This document shows positions 43,799 to 51,556 of a DNA stretch of 54,289 nt, in pieces (positions within the stretch are counted from its first letter, which is position 1; each line of letters starts with the position of its first letter). Origin of the DNA: Nitrospirota bacterium. GTDB taxonomy: Bacteria; Nitrospirota; Thermodesulfovibrionia; Thermodesulfovibrionales; Dissulfurispiraceae. The stretch spans positions 1 to 54,289 of the forward strand of contig JADFXU010000011.1 of NCBI GenBank assembly GCA_015233365.1, read 5' to 3'. Position numbers and translations under genes: made by a program. The notes beneath the pieces are model-generated. The model was not told the DNA's origin. It was given only the letters and a program-made list of their open reading frames with translations, and made no database searches.

Positions 43799-45787
43799 AT
43801 GGCCTTATTTAACAGGAAAAAGACGTGCCATGCCTCGCAATCCGGTTCAACTTCGTGTAAAAAGACCGTGGCCCTGGTCGGCAACCCGAATGTGGGAAAG
43901 AGCGTCCTCTTCAATGTCCTTACCGGTGCTTACGTAACCGTATCGAACTATCCCGGAACGTCTGTCGAGGTTTCAAGGGGCGTAACTGCAATAGACGGAC
44001 AGCAATTCGAGATCGTCGACACTCCCGGTATGTATTCTCTCCTTACAATAACAGAGGAAGAGCGTGTGGCCAGGGAGATACTTTTAAAGGAATCCCCTGA
44101 TATTGTAATTCATGTCCTGGATGCCAGGAACCTTGAACGCATGCTTCCCATGACTCTTCAGTTGATAGAGGCCGAACTGCCTGTGATTCTGGTGGTCAAT
44201 ATCATGGACGAAGCGGAACGTATGGGGCTTAAAATCGACATCCCCCTCCTCAGCAGGAAACTCGGCATCCCGGTCATAGGCGCGGCAGCAGCCAAAAAGA
44301 AAGGCATCCAGGAGATACGGAGAAATATTGCCAATTTTCATCGGGAAGGGAATGTCCGTTTCATCTACAACAAAAGGCTTGAAAACGACATAGAGGGGAT
44401 CGCCGGTTTACTTAAAGGCGATTACAGGATTTCGCGCAAGTCGCTTGCCCTTCTTCTCCTTCAGAGGGACGACGAAATTAACGGGTTGGTAAAAGATACC
44501 GAGGGCACCTATCCGGCACTCGAAGAGAAAGTCAAGGAAACAATATTCGAGCGGAGGACGTCTTTTCATCAGGACCTCTCCATGGAGAGGCGAAGAATAG
44601 TCAAAGGGTTGATAAAGGAGGTTTTCAGCGCGCCCGATAAAATGAAAATTACCTTGAAGGAAAAGCTGTCCCGCCTGACAGTCAGGCCGATTACGGGGGT
44701 CCCCATCCTTCTTGTTGTCCTGTATTTCGGCCTTTATAAATTTGTCGGGGTTTTTGGGGCCGGGACTCTTGTCGATTTGGTGGAACAGAAGCTTTTCGAG
44801 GGTTTTTTCAACCCATGGATTACAGGCGTAGTTAAAAACCTTGTTCCATGGGAGGTCATCCAGGAACTCTTTGTAGGAGAATACGGCGTTATCACGCTGG
44901 GAATCCGCTATGCAATAGGTATCATACTGCCCATAGTGGCCACATTTTTCCTCTTCTTCTCAATACTTGAGGATAGCGGCTATTTCCCCAGGCTGGCCCT
45001 TCTTGTGGACCGGCTTTTCAAACATATCGGTCTGACCGGCCGTGCCGTGATACCTATGGTGCTTGGGTTTGGCTGCGATACTATGGCGACTATGGTCACA
45101 AGGACCCTTGAAACAACGAGGGAACGGATACTGGCAACCCTTCTGCTGGCCCTTGCGATTCCCTGCTCCGCTCAACTGGGCGTTATCCTCGCGATTTTAT
45201 CAAAAGCAAAGGGTGCGCTGCTCGTCTGGACAGTGTGCATGGTACTGATTTTCATTGTGGTCGGATTTCTTGCGGCAAAGGTGTTGCCCGGTGAAACGCC
45301 GGTGTTCTATATGGAGCTGCCCCCGATGCGGCTTCCGCAGTTGTCCAATATCCTTACTAAAACATATACCAGGATGCAGTGGTACTTCCTGGAGATATTG
45401 CCGCTCTTTATTTTGATTTCCGTCCTTTTATGGATTGGAAAGATCACCCACCTCTTTGAAAAGGTGGTGGACTTGATGAAACCTGTGATGGCGTCTATAG
45501 GTCTTCCGAAAGAAACCGCTGTGGCGTTTATTTTCGGATTTTTCAGACGGGATTACGGAGCAGCGGGGCTTTACGATTTACAGTCAAAGGGCATACTCGG
45601 CGTGCGTCAGCTTACGGTTGCAGCAGTGACATTGACCATTTTTATTCCGTGCGTTGCCCAGTTCCTGATCATGAAGAAGGAACGCGGCCTGAAGACTGCG
45701 TTGCTGATAGCCGGTTTTGTGAGCGTCATGGCATACGCAAGCGGTTATCTTCTCAATGAATTTCTTCTTGTGACCGGCATACTTTAA
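43799..45787 (+). CDS. feoB: Ferrous iron transporter FeoB
   Basis: 662 residues with GAGGTGAG upstream. The N-terminal G domain has G1 GNPNVGKS, switch region VSNYPGTSVE, G3 DTPG and G4 NIMD. A helical spacer is followed by about ten membrane helices, including GFGCDTMATMVTRTLETTRE and the second gate region FIFGFFRRDYGAAGLY with FIPCVAQFLIMKKE. FeoB imports Fe2+ across the inner membrane with GTPase control. A Cys-rich small protein (TAATG overlap) and a DtxR-FeoA fusion follow. It may feed the magnetosome genes that start 1 kb downstream. Confidence 0.95.
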   Translation: MALFNRKKTCHASQSGSTSCKKTVALVGNPNVGKSVLFNVLTGAYVTVSNYPGTSVEVSRGVTAIDGQQFEIVDTPGMYSLLTITEEERVAREILLKESPDIVIHVLDARNLERMLPMTLQLIEAELPVILVVNIMDEAERMGLKIDIPLLSRKLGIPVIGAAAAKKKGIQEIRRNIANFHREGNVRFIYNKRLENDIEGIAGLLKGDYRISRKSLALLLLQRDDEINGLVKDTEGTYPALEEKVKETIFERRTSFHQDLSMERRRIVKGLIKEVFSAPDKMKITLKEKLSRLTVRPITGVPILLVVLYFGLYKFVGVFGAGTLVDLVEQKLFEGFFNPWITGVVKNLVPWEVIQELFVGEYGVITLGIRYAIGIILPIVATFFLFFSILEDSGYFPRLALLVDRLFKHIGLTGRAVIPMVLGFGCDTMATMVTRTLETTRERILATLLLALAIPCSAQLGVILAILSKAKGALLVWTVCMVLIFIVVGFLAAKVLPGETPVFYMELPPMRLPQLSNILTKTYTRMQWYFLEILPLFILISVLLWIGKITHLFEKVVDLMKPVMASIGLPKETAVAFIFGFFRRDYGAAGLYDLQSKGILGVRQLTVAAVTLTIFIPCVAQFLIMKKERGLKTALLIAGFVSVMAYASGYLLNEFLLVTGIL

Positions 45788-45966
45788 TGCGTTGCGGTTT
45801 TTGCGGATACGAGTTTAAAGAGGAAGAGGGGATTCAGGGGTGCAAAAACTGCCCGATGACCTCCGGCTGCAAAATGGTAAAATGTCCGAGATGCAACTAT
45901 GAAAACGCGCCTGAACCTTTGCTGGTGAAAGGGATTAAAAAGCTTTTTAAAAAGAAAGAGCACTGA
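45787..45966 (+). CDS. Small Cys-rich protein of the feo operon
   Basis: 59 residues, start overlapping the feoB stop (TAATG). Seven Cys: C3/C6, C19/C22, C28, C33/C36 (MRCGFCGYEF, GCKNCPMTSGC, KCPRCNYE), then a basic tail (KGIKKLFKKKEH). Pairs of CxxC suggest a zinc ribbon or iron-binding unit. It has no membrane helix, unlike the known FeoB-associated Cys-rich membrane proteins. It probably assists or regulates FeoB in the cytosol (inference from position). Confidence 0.8.
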   Translation: MRCGFCGYEFKEEEGIQGCKNCPMTSGCKMVKCPRCNYENAPEPLLVKGIKKLFKKKEH

Positions 45967-45977
45967 AGGAGGAAAAG

Positions 45978-46628
45978 ATGAAACTTTCGGACAGGGCCGA
46001 AGAGATACTGGAAGCGATGTGGATTGCCATAGCGGAAGAGGGCGCGGATTTTGCTGAGCCGGAAAGAATCGGCATTGATATCGGAGACCACTCTTACAAA
46101 GAGCTTACGGGCCTGGCACTCATAGAAATAAAAGAGGGACATATTTATTTTCGCCATGAGGGCAGGGAAGAAGGGCGTAAAACGATACGCCGCCACCGTT
46201 TGGCGGAGCGCCTGATTATGGATGTCCTCATGATCAGAGGAGAAGAGGGAGACGAAAAGGCGTGCGAGTTTGAACACCTGCTTAAAGAAGGAGTCGATAC
46301 CAAGATATGTACCATGCTGAACCATCCTTCCACTTGCCCCCACGGTAAGTTGATACCACCGGGGGATTGCTGCCATGAGGCCAGGAAAAGCGGGGACCTG
46401 GGGGTATTGCCGCTCACTGAATTTAAGCCGAAGGAAGAGGTCGAAATAGTCTTTATACAAACGGACGACGACAAGAAGATGCAGAAACTCATGGCAATGG
46501 GGGTTATGCCGGGAAACCGCATGGTTCTTTTGCAAACCTTTCCGTCCTATATATTCCGTATAGGTTTCTCCGAATTCGCGATTGATTCTAATATGGCGAG
46601 AGAAATATTTGTAAGACGCTTGCAGTGA
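45978..46628 (+). CDS. DtxR/MntR-type metalloregulator fused to a FeoA domain
   Basis: 216 residues with GAAGGAGG before the ATG. The N-terminal part is a DtxR winged helix and dimerisation domain (RAEEILEAMWIAIAEEG; RRHRLAERLIMDVLMIRGEE; CEFEHLLKEGVDTKICTML with HPSTCPHGKLIPPG), including the Cys/Glu/His metal ligands. The C-terminal ~75 residues are an SH3-like FeoA domain (MQKLMAMGVMPGNRMVLL; YIFRIGFSEFAID). No separate feoA is seen, so this fusion may serve both as iron-dependent repressor and as FeoA partner. It is the last gene before the magnetosome region. Confidence 0.88.
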   Translation: MKLSDRAEEILEAMWIAIAEEGADFAEPERIGIDIGDHSYKELTGLALIEIKEGHIYFRHEGREEGRKTIRRHRLAERLIMDVLMIRGEEGDEKACEFEHLLKEGVDTKICTMLNHPSTCPHGKLIPPGDCCHEARKSGDLGVLPLTEFKPKEEVEIVFIQTDDDKKMQKLMAMGVMPGNRMVLLQTFPSYIFRIGFSEFAIDSNMAREIFVRRLQ

Positions 46629-46667
46629 CAGGGGTATTTGACGGGATTCAGGATGCAATTCGGGAGA

Positions 46668-46697
46668 TTGACATACGCTGTAAGATAACAATATAAT
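46668..46697 (+). promoter_or_regulatory. Strong promoter of the magnetosome gene group
   Basis: Consensus TTGACA (46668-46673), an 18-bp spacer and consensus TATAAT (46692-46697) predict a start near 46704, giving an ~80-nt leader before the first gene. Confidence 0.75.
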
Positions 46698-46737
46698 AGC
46701 GACGTTGTAAGCAATTGTAAACAAAAAGAAGATATAG

Positions 46738-46749
46738 TATTCGCGAATA
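46738..46749. promoter_or_regulatory. Perfect palindrome in the 5' leader of the magnetosome group
   Basis: TATTCGCGAATA is a perfect 12-bp palindrome about 35 bp before the first start codon. It could be an operator for a dimeric regulator; the binding protein is unknown. Confidence 0.4.
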
Positions 46750-46784
46750 TTCTCATAAAAAAATGCTAATAGCAAGGGGGCGCC

Positions 46785-47930
46785 ATGGCAGAAGTAACCG
46801 GATCGAATGAATTTCAGGGGAAAGAGGAAAGCGACAGCAGTCAGGAAAACAAACCGCCCTTCGCTGAACAGACAGGAACCTCCTTGAATATATCTCAAAA
46901 GTCCGTGGAGGTGCAGGAGAAACCGGAAGTCTTTGGCGGCCCCATCGGTCTGGACGTCGGCACCAGCAATATCGTCATGGCCCAGAACAAAGGCGCTAAA
47001 ATCGGTATCGCGACACAACTCAACGCTTTTTTTGCCATTCCCCAATCAAAGTTCACGGGACAGATTCTTTCGCAGAATGACATCGTATTCTTCGAACATA
47101 ACAAACAATACTACATAATCGGAGATTCAGCCGAAAACTTTGCCAATATGTTCAACGCCAACACAAGGAGACCCATGGAAAAGGGTTTCCTGACTTTACG
47201 CGAGGATTCAGGGGTTGCCATAATCCAGGCCATAATCAAGACGCTTGTCCAGAGGCCGAAAAAATTAGGCGAGATCATCTGTTTCACCGTTCCCGGAGAA
47301 CCATTGCACGAGGACCACAAGTTCTCCTCCCTGGACGGTCACGAGTCGGTAATCAGGATGTACCTTGAAAGTCTGGGCTACACGCCCATCGCCATCAATG
47401 AAGGTCTTGCGGTGGTCATGGCGGAACTGGGCGATGAGAACTTTACCGGGATAGGTATAAGCATCGGTGGCGGTATGTGCAATATCTGCCTTTCCTATAT
47501 GTCCGTTCCGGTCATCATGTACAGCATCCAGAAAGGCGGCGATGATATCGATGAGAGCGTGAGCGGCGAAGTCGAACTGTCCGCGACGAAGATTAAAGGC
47601 ATAAAGGAAGGGGGCCTGGATCTTTCCGCGCTGCCGAAGAACAATGTCGAACTCGCACTCCAAATTTGTTATACCGATCTCATTAATCACGTGGTCCGGA
47701 GCATGGAAAGTGTTTTTTCCTCATCGAACAAAATACCGAAAATATCGCAACCTGTTCCCATCGTGATAGGTGGGGGAGCGGCGTCGCCTAAGGGCTTCCG
47801 GGAGAAGTTTGAGAACACCCTCAGGTCCGTCAGATTACCCTTCGAGATATCCTCAGTGAGAGTTTCCAAAGACCCTCTGTACACTACCGCCAAAGGGGCC
47901 CTGGCAATGGCGATCTCGGAGAGTAAATAG
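46785..47930 (+). CDS. Actin-like ATPase of the magnetosome gene cluster (Mad28-type candidate)
   Basis: 381 residues with AAGGGGG upstream. About 48 disordered, polar residues precede an actin/Hsp70-type fold: phosphate-1 loop GLDVGTSNIVMAQNKG, connect-1 INEGLAVVMAELG, phosphate-2 GIGISIGGGMCNICLSY, and adenosine motif VIGGGAASPKGF. It is distinct from the true MamK encoded 5 kb downstream. Deep-branching magnetotactic bacteria carry a second actin-like gene near mamK, so it may form or modify filaments that organise magnetosomes. The numbering is from memory and needs checking. Confidence 0.82.
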   Translation: MAEVTGSNEFQGKEESDSSQENKPPFAEQTGTSLNISQKSVEVQEKPEVFGGPIGLDVGTSNIVMAQNKGAKIGIATQLNAFFAIPQSKFTGQILSQNDIVFFEHNKQYYIIGDSAENFANMFNANTRRPMEKGFLTLREDSGVAIIQAIIKTLVQRPKKLGEIICFTVPGEPLHEDHKFSSLDGHESVIRMYLESLGYTPIAINEGLAVVMAELGDENFTGIGISIGGGMCNICLSYMSVPVIMYSIQKGGDDIDESVSGEVELSATKIKGIKEGGLDLSALPKNNVELALQICYTDLINHVVRSMESVFSSSNKIPKISQPVPIVIGGGAASPKGFREKFENTLRSVRLPFEISSVRVSKDPLYTTAKGALAMAISESK

Positions 47931-47938
47931 AGGGGTGC

Positions 47939-48403
47939 ATGTCTCTTTCGGCAGTTATCTTTTCCGCTGACGATATAAGAGGAGCGTTACTGCGTAAGAC
48001 CCTGGAAAAGAATGGTTTTGAAGTTTCTCTTTATAAGAATATCCATGCGGCCGGAGATATCCTGAAGGCGAAATCCCCACCGCTTGTCATAATCGATAAG
48101 GAAGGCTATTTTCCAGGCGAGCTGGAGTACTTCAGCTCATTGAGCGGACCCTTGGCCGGAACTTCTGTGCTTGTTGTTGCAAATTCAGCGCAGGATGCTT
48201 CCATCTCACTCAAAGGCGTTCCTGTCGAATGGTGCTTGTCAAATCCGCTTGATCTTCCGTTTATAGCATCAAAGGCAAAAGAGCTGCTGACGGTCAAACC
48301 CGAGAGCAACTTGAAAGCACTGTTGCCGGCCACAGACGAGAGCGGTTCTTCTGAAGATGAAACGCTTGCTAAAGATCTGATGGGCTTTCTCGGGTTGAAG
48401 TAA
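47939..48403 (+). CDS. Degenerate receiver-like protein
   Basis: 154 residues, 8 bp after the actin-like gene. It has receiver-like layout: acidic pair D11/D12, candidate phospho-acceptor D53 (LVIIDKEGYF), but the conserved Thr/Ser is in VVANSA and the invariant Lys-Pro is replaced by Asn-Pro (LSNPLDLP). Signal relay by normal phosphorylation is therefore doubtful. A short acidic tail (ESGSSEDETLAKD) ends in a helix. It probably acts as a protein-interaction module with the ATPases on either side. Confidence 0.65.
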   Translation: MSLSAVIFSADDIRGALLRKTLEKNGFEVSLYKNIHAAGDILKAKSPPLVIIDKEGYFPGELEYFSSLSGPLAGTSVLVVANSAQDASISLKGVPVEWCLSNPLDLPFIASKAKELLTVKPESNLKALLPATDESGSSEDETLAKDLMGFLGLK

Positions 48404-48424
48404 AACCGGCCTCGCTACTAAGAA

Positions 48425-49321
48425 ATGTCAAAAAAAGTTATTGCCGTAGTAGGACCCAAAGGCGGGATAGGAAAGAGTACAATCTCGTCCAATCTTGCTA
48501 TTGCGCTTGCAAATATGGGAAAGAGGGTTACAGCAGTCGACCTGGATCTTGGCGGCGCGAACCTGCATATTCTTCTCGGCATTAAGCATTTCAATCATTC
48601 CCTTGATGATTTCATTCTGAAGAACGCGAATACCCTTGAGGAGATTCTCATCGAAACAGGCATAAAAAATCTCCAGCTCATTTGCGGAGGTGCTGATATC
48701 CCGGACATAGCCAATATGCCTTTTCAACAGAAGATGAAGCTCATAAACCATCTTCTCAAGCTGGAGAGTGAGATGGTAATCCTGGATCTGGCAGCGGGGT
48801 CTTCTTTCAATGTTATTGATTTTATTCTGATTGCACACCAGCAGCTCATGATAACGTCTCCGGAGTCAACATCTCTCATAAAGGTCTATGGTTTTATAAA
48901 ATCATGCGTTTTTAGACTGCTCACATTCCATTTTAAAAGTGAAAAAGCGAACGATGTACTGGATATCCTTGCAAACGCAAAGGACACGGCAGCTAATCCT
49001 CATCTTAGAACCGTAGAGAATATACTCGATGAGGCCGCAAAGATCAACCCTGCTGCTGCGGAATCAGCACGGAAAGTGCTGGATAAGTTCAGGCCCAACA
49101 TTGTCATTAATATGGTCCAGTCGGCTGAGGAAATCAAAGCGGGGAATGTGATTCAGTCTTTACTGGAGCAGTACCTGAGCATATCATCAAGTTTGGTGAC
49201 AACCATTCCAACCGACACCTTGGTCAGAAAGGCGCTGTTTAAGAATAAGCCGATGATGCTCGCCTACCCGGGATCGGAGTTCTCCCTGGCCGTGATGAGG
49301 CTTGCCCAACAGTGCGTATGA
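48425..49321 (+). CDS. MinD/ParA-family ATPase of the magnetosome gene cluster
   Basis: 298 residues. Deviant Walker A GPKGGIGKST with the signature Lys, switch I VDLDLGGANLHILLG, and Walker B-like MVILDLAAGSSF. It is closest in style to MinD/FlhG proteins. Insertions between residues ~160 and 230 are typical of FlhG/Mrp-like members. ParA/MinD ATPases position cargo; in a magnetosome cluster it may place or partition magnetosome chains with the actin-like proteins. The ORF ends at TGA, yet the same frame stays open with protein-like codons for 38 more codons. Confidence 0.85.
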   Translation: MSKKVIAVVGPKGGIGKSTISSNLAIALANMGKRVTAVDLDLGGANLHILLGIKHFNHSLDDFILKNANTLEEILIETGIKNLQLICGGADIPDIANMPFQQKMKLINHLLKLESEMVILDLAAGSSFNVIDFILIAHQQLMITSPESTSLIKVYGFIKSCVFRLLTFHFKSEKANDVLDILANAKDTAANPHLRTVENILDEAAKINPAAAESARKVLDKFRPNIVINMVQSAEEIKAGNVIQSLLEQYLSISSSLVTTIPTDTLVRKALFKNKPMMLAYPGSEFSLAVMRLAQQCV

Positions 49322-49438
49322 AAAAGGTTTATATATGCCTGGCAGTCATTACTCACAAAAAATGCGAAAGCCTATGACGATGAACAGGTTAAAAAGGGAA
49401 AAGTTGTGGCAGAAGACCTGAAAATATCTGCCGTGTAA
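49322..49438 (+). other. In-frame open extension after the MinD-like stop codon
   Basis: Directly after TGA (49319-49321) the same frame continues for 38 codons to TAA (49436-49438). The translation has normal amino-acid composition (NAKAYDDEQVKKGKVVAEDL) but no start codon at its beginning. It could be a C-terminal tail cut off by a nonsense mutation, a readthrough product, or decayed sequence. Confidence 0.35.
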
Positions 49439-49490
49439 AAACGTGCTATCATAAGCATAGTTCGTGCTGACGATGCTCGGAGAGACTGAA

Positions 49491-50096
49491 GTGAATAATA
49501 TGCACAAGATTGGGAAATATCTTATCATCGCTCTTATGGCGGTCTTGGCCGTCTATGGGGTGCTCTTTCCACTTCACGGACGGTCGGCCCGCACGGACGA
49601 AGCTGACCTCGAAAGAAATGTTGCCCGGAATGCTCAATACCCTCAGCTGGTTGGAGTGGGTCCGCGCGCAGGTGCCCCATATGGCATGAATCGCAGCTGT
49701 CCTCGCGGAGCTGCCCAGTTCACCGGCGGCGATTACAACTGCAATTTTTGTCATCGACTGGCGGATGCTGCGCAAAACCTGTCGGATGCCACACATCACT
49801 ACACTAACATTGCCGGGCAGAATCCGCTTCCGAACAATCCAGCCGCCTCTCAGTCTGGTGAGCCCTTTCCCGATCCTCAGCCGCCTGGTTACGCGGTCGC
49901 GCTTCCAACGGCTACTGCCCAGGCTCCTCCGGTCATGTGGGGTGCAAAGCCTCCTCATGTCCAAAGGGGAATATGCACAGACTGCCACGAGGTAGTGTTC
50001 CCGGGAGTGTCTGCCCAGTCGCCACCGATAAAGTGGGGTGCGAGACCTCCGCATGGTAAAAGGGGAATATGCACAGACTGCCACAAGGTAATATAA
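49491..50096 (+). CDS. Membrane-anchored tri-heme magnetochrome protein (MamT-like)
   Basis: 201 residues from GTG 49491 (GGAGAG at 49479-49484, 6-nt spacing; ATG 49500 also possible). An N-terminal anchor (IIALMAVLAVYGVLFPL) places the rest in the periplasm or magnetosome lumen. Heme site 1 is CNFCH. Two near-identical C-terminal units each read PP-x-WGA-x-PPH...RGICTDCH, the magnetochrome pattern found only in magnetosome proteins (MamE, MamP, MamT, MamX). Magnetochromes balance Fe(II)/Fe(III) for magnetite growth. No PDZ domain is present; size and domain count resemble MamT, with an extra heme. Confidence 0.85.
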   Translation: MNNMHKIGKYLIIALMAVLAVYGVLFPLHGRSARTDEADLERNVARNAQYPQLVGVGPRAGAPYGMNRSCPRGAAQFTGGDYNCNFCHRLADAAQNLSDATHHYTNIAGQNPLPNNPAASQSGEPFPDPQPPGYAVALPTATAQAPPVMWGAKPPHVQRGICTDCHEVVFPGVSAQSPPIKWGARPPHGKRGICTDCHKVI

Positions 50097-50225
50097 CTCC
50101 TGCTTTGCCTTGACACTCCGAATTCTATCTATTGATTTAATAGTTGGTTTTTTCCATAATAGGCGAGTTGCAGGATGGATCGCTGACTCAAGCAGGATAC
50201 TGGATGCTCATCGGGGGGTGAACAG

Positions 50226-51344
50226 ATGGATTTATACGATTTTATCAGGAACGATTTAGCGGCGCTTTCCGGGGAGAATGAGAGCGCAGAAACCACCGCA
50301 GGTTTGCAAAATGAAAAGGAGTCCCTCACAGCCGGACAGGAAGTGCTGCCGGCAGGGGCCGCCTCGCTGGAAAAGGAGAGGGATGCTCTCTATGCGAAAT
50401 TGCAGGCGGCGGAAAGCGACAGGGAGCGTCTCCTCGGCAGGATTGCCTCACTCGAAAAAAATGCTGAAACGCTGCAAAGAGAGCAAAATGATTTGGAGAT
50501 GCAAATGCAGGCCAGGTCTTCCGAGAAAGACAATGCCCTTCGCGAAGCGAATGACCTGTTGAAGGTAAAATCTTCGGAAATTGAGCTGTTGAGAAAGAAC
50601 ATATCAGAACTCCAACAGAAACTATCTGGAACGCTTGACCAGATCGAACATGCCGAAACCGAAAAGATCGGCTATCTTGCTGAACTCAAAATGGTCCGGG
50701 AGGATTTATCGGTATCCGTGCAAAAAACAAAGAAAGCGATCTGGATTGCATGCATAGCAGTTCTTGTTGCAGCAGCGGTATTCTTCAGCCATTACAAAAC
50801 GCGTACTGCAAGTGAGCCAAAAAAGGCAGCGCACTCTGTTTCCGTTGATAAGAGTAAAGTGGAGAAAACTGCTGAACGAAAACAGCAGAACACAACCTCC
50901 TCTGATTCCCCGTCGCAGACAAGTGCAAAGGACTTCGCAAATGCAGGGTGGCCCACTATTATGCCCTTTGCGCTGGACCTCCGGAATTTCAGGGTTTCAT
51001 TGGTCCCTCTGAAGTCGGGCACTGTGAAGAGGCTGCCTGAGGCGCTGAGGCATGAGGAAACTGATAAACATGACTTTTATCTGGTCAAAATCAGAGCAGT
51101 GAGGGGAACTTTATCGCCGGAGTTTATGAAATCTCCTTCCATCGACTTTATCAACAAGGACAATGTAAGCGCACAGATGAGCAGCTCAGGTTCCGGGCTG
51201 AGGGTCGCGCGGGTTCCGACATACAGAAAGCGGCATGCGAATAGAAGCGTCCGATGCCTTGTGTCACTGAGAAAAGATTTTCATCCGATCGGGATTATAA
51301 TCGGGCCTCTGAATAAAGAAACCCGCAGAATAGTGATTTTTTGA
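50226..51344 (+). CDS. Coiled-coil, single-pass membrane protein of the magnetosome cluster
   Basis: 372 residues. Residues ~50-165 are a long coiled coil (ASLEKERDALYAKLQAAESD). One membrane helix follows (~177-195, IWIACIAVLVAAAVFFSHY), then a polar linker (~200-240) and a C-terminal domain (~245-372) of beta-rich character with basic patches (VPTYRKRHANRSVRCLVSL). Topology suggests a cytoplasmic coil that could bind filaments and a lumenal or periplasmic domain. I do not recognise a named family; its position supports a Mad-type magnetosome role. Confidence 0.7.
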   Translation: MDLYDFIRNDLAALSGENESAETTAGLQNEKESLTAGQEVLPAGAASLEKERDALYAKLQAAESDRERLLGRIASLEKNAETLQREQNDLEMQMQARSSEKDNALREANDLLKVKSSEIELLRKNISELQQKLSGTLDQIEHAETEKIGYLAELKMVREDLSVSVQKTKKAIWIACIAVLVAAAVFFSHYKTRTASEPKKAAHSVSVDKSKVEKTAERKQQNTTSSDSPSQTSAKDFANAGWPTIMPFALDLRNFRVSLVPLKSGTVKRLPEALRHEETDKHDFYLVKIRAVRGTLSPEFMKSPSIDFINKDNVSAQMSSSGSGLRVARVPTYRKRHANRSVRCLVSLRKDFHPIGIIIGPLNKETRRIVIF

Positions 51345-51452
51345 GTTTAATTATCCCGTTGGATTCAATGCCAAGTCAACGCATTTTGCCTTCACAGCTA
51401 CAGACTGTTGTGACTGTAACCCATAGCAAAACGACATAAGACCAAAGTCTCA

Positions 51453-51481
51453 TTGATTTTGATTAATTCCTTATGTATACT
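51453..51481 (+). promoter_or_regulatory. Internal promoter of the mamK subgroup
   Basis: TTGATT (51453-51458), a 17-bp spacer and TATACT (51476-51481) in a 212-bp gap predict a start near 51488, 70 bp before the next gene. Confidence 0.55.
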
Positions 51482-51556
51482 AACGCTGATATTAAATATT
51501 ATTAGCTTTATTAATAACATGTGCTGAATTTGAAATAAAGCGCTGAAGGAGCCGCT

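Noticed and set aside
45897-47045. 382-codon minus-strand ORF
   Set aside because: It runs across three plus-strand genes with clear families and its translation has no domain pattern; it is a shadow.
49319-49321. UGA as selenocysteine codon in the MinD-like protein
   Set aside because: No selenocysteine insertion hairpin is evident right after the codon and MinD proteins are not selenoproteins; a stop or nonsense change is simpler.
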